In this document: piece after piece, positions 45,801 through 57,600 of the stretch
Numbering within the stretch: position 1 is the stretch's first letter
How the letters are laid out: each line of letters begins with the position of its first letter
Origin: Diplolepis rosae
Lineage: Eukaryota; Arthropoda; Insecta; Hymenoptera; Diplolepididae
Assembly (NCBI GenBank): GCA_030998225.1
Contig: JAPYXD010000308.1
Span: forward strand, 6,954,001 to 7,018,000
Direction: 5' to 3'
DNA length: 64,000 bases
Program-made: the position numbers and the translations under genes
Notes under the pieces: generated by a model
What the model saw: the letters and a program-made list of their open reading frames with translations, nothing else
The model's database searches: none
What the model was told of the DNA's origin: nothing

Positions 45801-48623
45801 ATTCCATCCACAACCCAACTATAAACATTGAAAGAATGGACTCAACCCTGAATAATCTGATCAAAACTAGCATGGCAGAAAATCAGAATAACTGGGACGA
45901 AAATCTAAAATATGTAACATTCGCAATAAATTCAACAGTAAATCAAACCACAGGATTCACACCCTTTGAACTCACGTTTGGAAGATTACCAAATATACCA
46001 TCTCAAATTGAAAACTCACCAAATTTAACCCATCAAGATCTGATTAGAAAATGGAGGAAAAAACACGAGGAAAACATCAGAAAAGCTAGAGAGAGAATCC
46101 AAGTAGAATTAGAAAAAACTAAGAAAAGATTAGATGAAGGAATAATAAGAACACATCCTTTATACAAGCCTGGAAGCCTAGTCAAAATCCTTAACAACAC
46201 CAAACAAAACAAATTAGAACAATCCTGGAAAGGTCCTTACGAAGTTATAGATTACCCAGATAATAATAATCTACGCATTAGGAATAGAGATAAAATACTG
46301 AGAGTACACATAGATCAGTGTATGCCTTATTTTTTAGATGAGGACTCTAGTACTTCTAATAGCGGCAATGGCCAACTGTAAAGCCAACTACACCTTACAA
46401 CCGTCAAAATTCCCATTATAGAACAGGAAGAGGATACCATCAAACATATTATACCTATCCCTTATCCTATCCAAAACCTATATTTTGCAGTAATTCCCGA
46501 CCATGACTATTTAATAAAATTTAGAGACTCATATGTAATTACTGACAAGGAAACAATAAATAAATGTACGACGATAAGCGAATATAAAATTTGCGAAAGA
46601 AGCCAACCAAACCTTAGGCTGACTGACAGTGAAACATGCGAAGCTACGATATTCAAGCGATACTCAGAGAACAAATGTAAAACTTCAACTTTTGCTTTAC
46701 ACAAAGAAACCTTCATACCCGTACTAAACGGATACATAATAGTACTAATGAACGAGGTATATTTAGATATTAGCTGCGAAACAGGAATAGAACACCTAAA
46801 GATTAAACAACCCTCACTACTAACGGGCTCAAATTGTAAAATCTATAATGGAATGGACGCACTGTACCTTAGCAAAAATCTAAAGGGACAATTTTACAAC
46901 GAATTCAATGCGACCTACAACATTAGTTACTCTAACGACGATCTAAAAACCTTAGAAAGTAAATTAATACGTCTCCCTAAAATCATAGATAACAATAAAT
47001 TACGACAAGCCAAATTAAGCCTAGACGATGCAGAAAATATGTTAAAATCAATAGCCATTAACAGAAGACTAAGAACATGGAGAGAAACAACTATGGATTG
47101 GTTAAGCTATTTAGGTTACGCAGCGCTAGGATTAGGATCAGCCTATGTTCTGTACAGATTAGAAATACTCGAATTCATACAAAAGTGCATGCCCAAAAAA
47201 CTCTGTATATTCTGTGTAAAAACAAAGGTAACAACGCCGACGAACGTCGTCACGTACAATTCTAGCTTGCAACCCTTGGTGATCACCGAAATACCAAAAG
47301 TAAGGAGGGTAAGAATTTAGTAAATTAAGAGACTAATTTATGTCTAAAAAGGGGAGTGTTACCAGGCCAGATGATGACCTCCTTCCCCCAGGTTTAGTTA
47401 TCCATATATGTAGAGGTTGATGACCTCCCCCTCCTAGGTTTAGCTGTCTATATATGTAGAGGTTCAGGCAGGCCTCGTCAGTTCTTCTCTAAAATCTCTC
47501 ACGAATAAAGCATACAAAGTGACATCAGTTTGATGTCACTACTATCCAAAAATAGAAAGTTTAGTTTTCACTATAACAGAGTAAGAATTGAACAAAAACG
47601 TCTTTAAAGTAAAAACGGAAGAAACAAATTTTCCGCGTAAAAACGGAACAAGTAAGCGCCAATCCAGACCTTCCATGCATTTTCATCCGTGCGTTGATTG
47701 GCGCTCACTTGTTCCGTTTTTACGCGGATGATTTATTTGAGCTGTTTTAATACCAAATTTAGTCCTAATACGATTCCTAGTTTGTACAGTCTTCACAAAA
47801 ATTGATGTCTCGTTTTAACTTTCAGCTGCTTACATTTCAATGAAAAAATTGGGGAAAGTAACTAAAGAAAAAATTAATAACTTTACCTGCATTAACTTTC
47901 ATAGTTACTGCTTCCAACCGAGAAATCACTTCATCCAACTTCCCAATTACTTCTTCTAAGTGCTTATCTTTTTTTGCACATTCGTCTCGTAGAAATAAGT
48001 TCTCTTTTCTTAGGAACTCTAACTATTTTAATAAATTATTATCTTCTGTAGACGGAGTTAAATAATTTTGAGACGTACTTTCCTTTGGTTGGTTGTCATT
48101 AAATTCGGGGGCTTGGCATTCTAGTCGATGTAATGCAATTACTGGCTGTACTTGCGTTGCAAACATCGCTTTCTTCTGCAACATATCATCCACTTTTTTC
48201 ATTCTCTCTTCAAAAAATTTGTCCTCTGTAGTCTGTAAAAGAAATTTATTAGTACTCAGAAAAAAGTAATGTTCATATTTAATAGACAAAAATGAATTTA
48301 CATTCAGCTTTGCAAGTCAAGCGAAAACGTTGCCTTTAGTGAAGTCTAAAACGCCCCTATATTTCTTTTAAATCGTTAAATATTTTTTGTCGCCCTTTAT
48401 GATTAAAATTTTTCTTAAATATTTTTTTAAAATTGTTTTTATAATCACAAAGCTGCTCAGATTCGAAGAAAAATTTTAATCATTTATTGCATCACAAACA
48501 GACATTCTTGTATATATAATATTTTTATTCTAACAGTCTAAACAATACACACAGAAAAATCACCATAATTTTTGCTCACAAACATTTTTTAAAATTTCAA
48601 CCTAAAAAATGCAGTTTATATAA

Positions 48624-48656
<33 letters not shown>

Positions 48657-51600
48657 GTAAATAATATTAAAAATGAGAATAATTTTTATATAAAACTTAA
48701 ATTAAACTCACCGCTACATTTTGCTGCGGTGGAAAAAATGGAGTTTCATTTCCGCTATTACATGAGTCGCTTTCATTAGATTGGTGATGCAGATACTTTA
48801 AGGGGAGAAGACGAGTTCTTCTACTTGTTTGTTTTGGCCGTACTAAATCGGCCTTCTTCTCTGAAAGTACAGAATATTAGTAAATTGAATAAAAATCATT
48901 AAATTCTATGATGTTAAAAGATAAAGAGGAATTGAAAAAGTTAAAGGACCCAATGGATTTTATTTTGGCTTAACGAGAACTTAGTCTTGTGTGAAAATAA
49001 ATACGTAAGACAAGTACCAGACCCTTTATTTAAGAAAATTAATATCAAAAAATAAAATCTATAAATTGATTCGAAATTTTTTTTAAATTTTAATGGAAAT
49101 ATGTAAGTTTTACAAGTTTCATAAAAATTATTAGAACGCTGAATGCTTTTTTCAAACTCATGTGACGGTTACTAATCATAACGGAAATACTGTTTTTAAC
49201 TTATGGCACTGAAGAAGGCCCCCATATGTGATTGAAACGTTTGTCCTTCTTCTTTTTGCGTCTTTTTGATACATACCATTGATAATTTAAATAAATAAAA
49301 TAATTTTAGATCAAAGAAATATTTTTATTGTCTTTAAAAAATGAATAATTAAAACAAAAAAAATTCTTGAGGTTAATGCCAATACAATAGCGCAAACGAT
49401 TTTTTTTCCAATCGGAAATATTTTTATTTTCGAGTTGGAAATCAAAAATCTGTATCTCGAGGTGTACTGGCGATCAAAAGGGCGTATCCCAACATTAGCT
49501 CTTATGGGAAATCCGGGTTTTTTTTTTTTGAATGTCAGGTTGTTTCGTTATTTTTCCTACAGATTGTGGTATTTAGCGTCGTCACCGAGTAGTGTGGACC
49601 TCGTACGACATCAGCTTCCTGAGAAATTCCGGTTTATTTGTGTCTATCTGTGTCCTACCATCGATTTCGTGCGTGTGTGACATAGACGTTCGTCGAATTT
49701 TGGAATAAAAAGTGTTGTGTTTCTGAAAAAACCAGTTTTTGCACAAAAAGATATTGTTGCTCATTTCCTCGTGCACATTTTGATGTATTATAGTTATCAT
49801 TATTCCTTCTAGAAGTCCAGTTATGGCGAATAAAAAGAATAAAAAAATAAAATAAATTAAACCTAAAAAACCAATTTTTTCACTTGAATTTTCAAAAATT
49901 AAAAAAAATTTTGACAATACGTGTGAAGAATAAAGAAAAAACAGGAAAAACCGAAAATTTATATGAATTTTCTCATTAATTACCTGCGACGGAAAATAAA
50001 CAATGAGAGGGCCGAGACGAGATACGCCCTTTTGATGCCGATACACATCGAGTTATGCCCTGGCATAACTTTACAGGCGAATATCTACCGAAGTATCAAT
50101 TTTAAATCAACTGCCTCACGGGTTTCGACATTTCCCTATGTAATTAGCAACATATCCGAGTTGCAGAATTTTCGGTTAAAAATTGTCGAAATGGGAACGT
50201 TTTTGTGCCACCGTCTAAAATTTCAGAAATGTGGGTTACGCCCTTTTGAATGTCCACTCTTCATTTGTTTTCCATTCTAATATATGATTCCTTGTTTGTA
50301 ATGAGCGTATTGTAAATTGAGAGAAATATTTCTTTGAAATGAGGAGATAATTTTTGGTAGGATTGAATAATTATTTGCTCCGAAGATGTGATTTACTGTT
50401 TAAAATGGTCAAGTAGTAAAGTGTATTGAGTAATAATGGATGCATAGAACGATAATATTGCCTATGGTAAGTTAGAGATTTATGTCAAAAAGATGTTACT
50501 GATATGAATAAACGTGTTTTGAAATTTAAGAAATATTTCTTAAAAAAGTAATATAAACTTCATGAATTGTAAGGAGTTAAGTAAAATGGTTTTCTTAAAT
50601 AACAAAAACCTGTCATTAGTCATCCGATACATACAATCATCAAAACATCATACAATTTCATTCACACCATTCAGTCGCAGCCAATCATATTTTCTATCAC
50701 AAATACACTTAAATATGCAGCTACGCAAATATAACCCTAATGACTAAAATTTATATATACACTACCGTCGGAAATTGTGCGCACGGTGCTTGTGATCGCT
50801 ATTAAAAATTACTGCTGACTTTGAACCACGATATCTCGGTAAAAAAAAAGAGATAGGGCATTTTTAAAAATACCGTTGGAAAGCTTATGAAATTTCACAT
50901 CTAGTGATGTTCAACAAATATTTTTTTGATTTTCTGAAAATAATACAGCACGTGAGGAGTTAAAAAAAAAATTCAAGATTTTCTCAAATTCTCTACCTTA
51001 ACTTCAACTTTTAGCATGACCTAGGAAAATTTTTCCAAAATCTAAAAATTATACGACATAGAGTCTAAAATCTCATCTTTAATTTAAGCCAAGAAAACTT
51101 AAAAAATATTCATGGGTACCCGAGATACGATTTAAAATGTTCAATCGTATCAGAGTTGAATTTTAATCGACGATCGCGGTTCTCGGCCGGTTTGTTGCTT
51201 GCCTCCTTTGTTGAGGCAGGACCGAATAGGCCACGCACAAAGGTGGTGCTTAAGTGGAGCTCTCTTATATGTTCTTTGATCCAAGAACGTGTTTCCTTTA
51301 TTTCCTTTCCTTTCAATCTTAGTTGATATTTACAATGACTATTTAAATTTTTATTAATGTTCTAGTTTATAAGAATTTTAAGAAATAAAAAATGTTTAGA
51401 TATCATCGTTCTATTCGTTAGTATGGAGATAATATTGGATTAAAATAATTGTTAATAATCACAAATAACAATAAATATTTTGTAAAATTTAGAATAATTA
51501 GAAATGAAAATTACTAATGAACAGAATCAAAAATACATATAAGAGAGCTCCACTTAAGCGCCACCTTTGTGTGTGGCCTATTCGGTCCTGCCTTAACGAA

Positions 51601-54600
51601 GGAGGCTAGCAACAAACCGGCCGAGAACCGTGATCGTCGATTAAAATTCAACTCTGATACGATTGAACATTTTTAATCGTATCTCGGGTACCCATGAATA
51701 TTTTTTAAGTTTAATATTTAAAGAATTTGAAAATCTTTCTGTGGAAAAAATGACGCTTTCGACTGCGCTGGGATTCGAGCCCAGGTCTTTCGATTGCCGG
51801 TCGACTGCTCTGACCACTGAGCCACACAGGCGTCCGACATCTCCTTCTCCACAGGAAGATCTCCTTATATCGCCTAGTGGCTCAGCCTTGCGGCTGTAAA
51901 TGATTTCAAATTAATTAGTTGAGTTTGAAATTTTTGTCACTGCCTACATTATCGGAGGATCACTAGTAGCGTATCAGATAGGATACGTTGTCGACAGGTG
52001 TCCTCGTAGACAATTTCAAACTCTTATATCGCAAATAATGCAAATAAATTCAATATTTAAAGAATTTGAAAATCTTTCTGTGGAAAAAATGACGCTTTCG
52101 ACTGCGCTGGGATTCGAGCCCAGCGACCGGCAATCGAAAGACCTGGGCTCGAATCCCAGCGCAGTCGAAAGCGTCATTTTTTCCACAGAAAGATTTTCAA
52201 ATTCTTTAAATATTGAATTTATTTGCATTATTTGCGATATAAGAGTTTGAAATTGTCTACGAGGACACCTGTCGACAACGTATCCTATCTGATACGCGAC
52301 TAGTGATCCTCCGATAATGTAGGCAGTGACAAAAATTTCAAACTCAACTAATTAATTTTTTAAGTTTTCTTGGCTTAAATTAAAGATAAGATTTCAGACT
52401 CTATGTCGCATAATATTCAGATTTTGGAAAAATTTTCCTAGGTCATGCTAAAAGTTGAAGTTAAGGTAGAGAATTTGAGAAAATCTTGAATTTTTTTTTT
52501 AACTCCTCACGTGCTGTATTATTTTCAGAAAATCAAAAAAATATTTGTTGAACATCACTAGATGTGAAATTTCATAAGCTTTCCAACTGTATTTTTAAAA
52601 ATGCTCTATCTCTTTTTTTTTACCGAGATATCGTGGTTCAAAGTCAGCAGTAATTTTTAATAGCGATCACAAGCACCGTGCGCACAATTTCCGACGGTAG
52701 TGTAAGACGATCATAGAGATATTATAGATAGAGGAGACAAGCCAGCCTGAAACCTGTCAGCTCGGGCGAGAGAGAGAGTGAATTGTGGGTTAGGCTGTCT
52801 CTCTCTAACGCCGTGGCTAACGCGGTACGCGTAGACAAAGACAGAATAACCTCCCATCGTCTCTCTCTTTCGCTCTCACCGAGTTTGCAGACTGACGTTG
52901 CCACTTACAGAGCAACCTATGGCTTGTCTCCTCTATCTATAATATCTCTATGAGGACGATACGCTTTCGTCGAATAACGCACGCGCTCGCTTAATACAAT
53001 GCTGACATAAAACTTGGAATTTTATTATATGGTGATTACAAGAGTTATTCAGAGCTTGTGAGTGTGAATTTCGTAATTAGAGCTTTTGAGCCTCACTCAA
53101 GTAAAAATAAGTCAACTCTTTTTATAAATTATTCATAAAATAATTTTTTTAATTATTATAATTATGATCATTGATAAATATATAATATAATTATTAATTA
53201 ATATTTAGTATACATCTTTATTATAACTATACGTATGGACTTTAATGAAACTAAATTTAAAAATATATATTCAAAAATTTCATTTGTATAAAATAGAATC
53301 TTGAGTAAAAACATTTAAAAGGAAATTCTTTTATTTTCTGTGTTGTATATTTTCAAAATATAAATTATACAATTGTGAATTCCAAATTATTATTGTACCT
53401 AAGAAATTTATGTGAAATTTTTGTAAAATCAAAATGTTGTGTAGATTTTTTAGATTTTATGTTATAAATTTATTAAGAAATATATTCCACATTTGAAAGT
53501 ATGTATATGTATGATTATATCAACTATGACAAACAGTTGAATAGAAAAAAATCTGCCCGCTTCGCGGGCACATTCTCATCGCACAGCTCGCTTCGCTCGC
53601 AAGTTTGAGCGCGCCTAGGGCGCGCGATTCGATCGTCGCGCTTCGCGCTCCGTAATACTCGATCGTCGCGCTTCGCGCTCCGTTCTTTCTGGACCTCGCG
53701 CTTCGCGCTCGGTCTTGTGCTCTTCGCATACATTTAAGTTTATTTCTTATATTTTGATACTGAAGCTCAAACCAATTTTATAATAATATTACAGATGATG
53801 TGAATTACACATTTTCTCAAAGTCACTGAATTTCTTTTTGAATTTAAGTGAAACAGGAAATTCAATTTACTTAAGGCTCTATCGGCCTTAAGGAACACAT
53901 TCTCATCATGACACTCGCGCTTCGCGCTCGATTTTCTGTATAAATTTCAGTATAACTTTTTAATAAATTACATGATTAAAAGAATTTACTTTCTTCCACA
54001 TATCTAAAAAGGAAAAACAATCGTAGACTTTATTTAAGGAAACGATTTTGCAGAACAACGCTTATTTCGTATCTCACATATTTTGGTGAAAAAAATCGAA
54101 TTTTTTCAATATTAAAAATCAAAACATAAAATATACATCCTGTCCCGAAATTTCTTTATCAGAATTTGTAGACCTCATTTAGGCAATCAATTTTCCATCT
54201 AAATGTTTTTTTTTTCATCTCACATATTTTGTCTAAAAAATGGAATTTTTTCATTTTTATCGTATTTTTTGGAATTGAAACGAAAAATATATCTTTTATC
54301 AGAAACTGTGTTAGACAAAATTTGTAGATCTTTTTGAAACGAACAACTTTGTATTCTTACGTTTTTTTGGTATTTCCAATATTATTGTTAAAAAATTTAA
54401 TTTTGGATTTTCAATAGTTTTTTTTTTAATTAAAAAGAAAAATATGCATCTTATGAAAAAATGTTACAATTCAAATTTGTAGGTCTTTATGTATTCAATA
54501 ATATTGTATCATAACGTTTTTTCGTATCTCGTATAATTTAACTGGAAAATGGAATTTTGATATTGACTTTTTTCGAATTTGAATATGCTGTAACATTTCT

Positions 54601-57600
54601 AATTTTGATTTAATCAAAAAATGTTATTAGGATAATTTGTAGAGATTTATGAGCACTATCAAAAAGCAGGATTGGAATTTTTGATTTTTTCAAAAAATTA
54701 TTTTCAAAAACACAAAAGTAGTGCTCCATCCCTCAATTTTGATTGGATGTGGCTGGTTAACGAACTTGTCCTTACTTTTTCGGCTCCGATAAAGTGTACC
54801 AAAGCTCGATTCAATCTGATAATTCTATCGAGAGTTATGCCGCACACGACCTACTACAGACAAACAGACAGACAGACAGACATTTTCGTAAAAACCATTT
54901 TTTCTGACTCAGGGGGTCTCAAAACGTAAAGATTTGATGAAAATTTCGAAAGTCATTTTTCACATAAAACCAATACCTTCTCATCCATGATGAGAATGTA
55001 AAAAATGTATACTATGGTGGGACGAATATTTGTTTGGAATGATATCCCAATGGGCACACGATATTAGAAACGTTTATGTAACATTCTACAAACGTTCTAG
55101 GAACATCCCAATGTCCAATGTCCGAAAGACGTTCTTAGAACGTTTTTGTAACGTCTTTCGGACATTGGACATTAGGATGTTCCTAGAACGTTTGTAGAAT
55201 GTTACATAAACGTTTCTAATATCGTGTGCCCATTGGGATTTTTCAGGTTGATAATGAGAGTGAACGTTTCTTAGAACGAGAATGATAAATTTTCAATTCT
55301 ATAGAAAATATGTTACACGTTCAGCCAAAGTAGTTGTAACATTTGGCAACACTGCAGATGTTCTAACACGCAGAGGGAAATCCTCTAAGGTTTGGGAAAC
55401 GTGTAACAATTTTTAAGTTTAGTAATGGAGGTCTAATAAAGATTTGACTCTATAAAATATGTTGCAAGTTCAAAAAGATTGACAATTGGAACAATGATGC
55501 CAAACATTTATATAAAAGAAATTATTTATTTTAACTGAACGTACTTGCAGTCATTTCAACAAAATATCGTTTTCTTTGAAATAAATGTTCTTTATTACAT
55601 GAATTCTTCCATTCTACTGTTCACAAAAAACATTCCTTTCAACTAAAGAAATAAATATTTATGTAAACACAATATTTTATTCATATAAAAAAACGTTACT
55701 TTAATATACATGTATCAACTCTTTGAATCGAATAAATATCTTCCTAAATTAATACCTCAATTAAATTAATATTTCCTTGATTCAACTAAACCTAAAGCTT
55801 GATTCACCCATGGATAAATTATTTGATTCAATTGCGTCTTGTTGAATTAAAAAAATTGGGACTTATTGAATCAAATAAATATTTCTTTGAGTGTGAAAAC
55901 AAGATTCAAATAAACTAGGTACTTTGTTTCAGACATAATTTGGTTGAGTTAATTCGCTCACATTCACAAGCAAAGAAATATTTCTTTGTATTGAAGAAAT
56001 GCCTATCAAATAAATTATTTCTTTAAATCAAAGCACGCGTTTCATGCTTCTAAAAAATATTTAATTGAATTGGGTAACGAATTGTTTGATACAAAAAAAT
56101 GGAATCAATTAAATACATTTCTTTGGATCTAAGAATCTTTTTTTTCAGTGTATCACATAAATCTTAGATACATCCACTAACAACTAGTATATATTTGTGC
56201 CTAAAAGTCACTGAGGATATAGATGCAAGTACTTATATAGTATAAAATTACAAAGGATTATTTATATGAGAATTATCTTAGAATTGCTAATATGAATTTT
56301 ACACTTTTAAAAATTTCTACCGCAATTTTCCAGAATATGTGACTGATGTTTTATTCAGCTATCGCTTCACAAAATTAAGGCAGAATTTCAGAAAATTCTG
56401 TTACTTTTTAGTAAATTTATGGTAAGAAATAGTATATTACATTACAAGGGGCGAAACAGAGCGATTGCATGAGTGTGAAGTTTGCTCTGCCCGAGTGAAA
56501 CGAGGGCTGCAATCACACGAAATGCTTTCGCTGTGTTTTGTTTCGAGTAATGTATACTATTTTTCATAGCAACTCTTTTGAGAATCTGATTGGCTGTAAC
56601 TGTGGAACAGGTTGAAACAGCGACTTTCAACAACCCTAGGTAGACTTTCAACCCTAGGGTTGAAAGTCGTTGTTTCAACCCGCTCTACAGGTAGTGAAAA
56701 TCGGATTTTCAAAGGAGGCGCTATGAAAAATAGTATACATTACTCGAAACAAAACACAGCGAAAGCATTTCGTGTGATTGCAGCCCTCGTTTCACTCGGG
56801 CAGAGCAAACTTCACACTCATGCAATCGCTCTCTTTCGCCCCTTGTAATGTAATATACTATTTTTCATAGCAACTCTTTTGAGAATCTGATTGGCTGTAA
56901 CTGTGGAGCGGGTTGAAACAGCGACTTTCAACAACCCTAGGGTTGAAAATCGTAGTTTCAACCCGCTCTACAGGTACCGAAAATCGGATTTTCAAAGGAG
57001 GCGCAATGAAAAATTTTTTATTGTATAAAATTCAGTTACAAAATGTTGAATATTCTGTATATGTCCTTCTGGAAATACTGAAACTTGTAATATGAATAAT
57101 TTAACGTTTTTGTAACTAAAGTTTAATGCAGTTACATGCAGCTTGAAATTCCGCCACATACAACCAAAACTCCGTTACAGCTACGTAATTTTGTGATAAA
57201 CTAATAACAGTTCTGTTACAGTTTGGTAGTTTTAAGATACATTTTATGAATATTCAGTTGAGCTCCATAATATTAAGAATTTTTTTTTGAAAATTCAGTA
57301 ATTTTTCCCAAACCTTTGAAATATAAAAATACATAAAGGTATTTTTTGTAAATTTGCGAGCATTTCTAACAGTGTAGTGTTCAAATACTTATTTCTTCAT
57401 TTCAAAATAATAACAATTTTTGATAAAAACGTGTAAAAAAACTTTTAGGGTAAAAAATTGAAACATAGCGAATAAACTTGCAATATAAACGTAAAATTAT
57501 AAATAGCTCATAATAATGCCAGTTTTCAAATATTAGTTTTACAAAAACAATGTGTTCTGACAAAAGCATATTTAAATTTTTCGGACTCATCAACACTTGG

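Larger units (their letters stand above)
40454..47578 (+). mobile_element. full-length retrovirus-like Ty3 element (errantivirus-like), 7125 bp, with env
   Basis: Two 222-bp LTRs (TGTTACC...TATAACA), 4-bp target duplication GAGT, a primer site complementary to a tRNA 3' end, gag, pol and an env-like frame, and a polypurine tract. This is the layout of insect errantiviruses. The LTRs differ at three positions (about 98.6 percent identical), so insertion is recent. The coding frames shift between PR and RT, after RNase H, before integrase, within integrase and early in env, so this copy is not intact as read. It sits antisense in intron 3 of the BEN gene. Confidence 0.93.
50760..52702. mobile_element. 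mariner-like foldback element, 1943 bp, TA duplication, with nested insertions
   Basis: Ends CACTACCGTCGGAAATTGTG and complement, flanked by TA (50758-50759, 52703-52704). Arms 50760-51098 and 52363-52702 pair along about 340 bp. The middle is two further palindromic blocks (51089-51710 and 51712-52360). No transposase. Confidence 0.86.

Noticed and set aside
51754..51840. Functional tRNA gene
   Set aside because: A and B boxes are present, but the acceptor stem and 3' end do not close; SINE head is the better call.
52016..52250. Pair of 70-codon frames on opposite strands
   Set aside because: Symmetry of the SINE palindrome, not a gene.
56442..56848. Pair of near-identical 78-codon frames on opposite strands
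   Set aside because: Caused by the palindrome; the same peptide on both strands is a symmetry effect.
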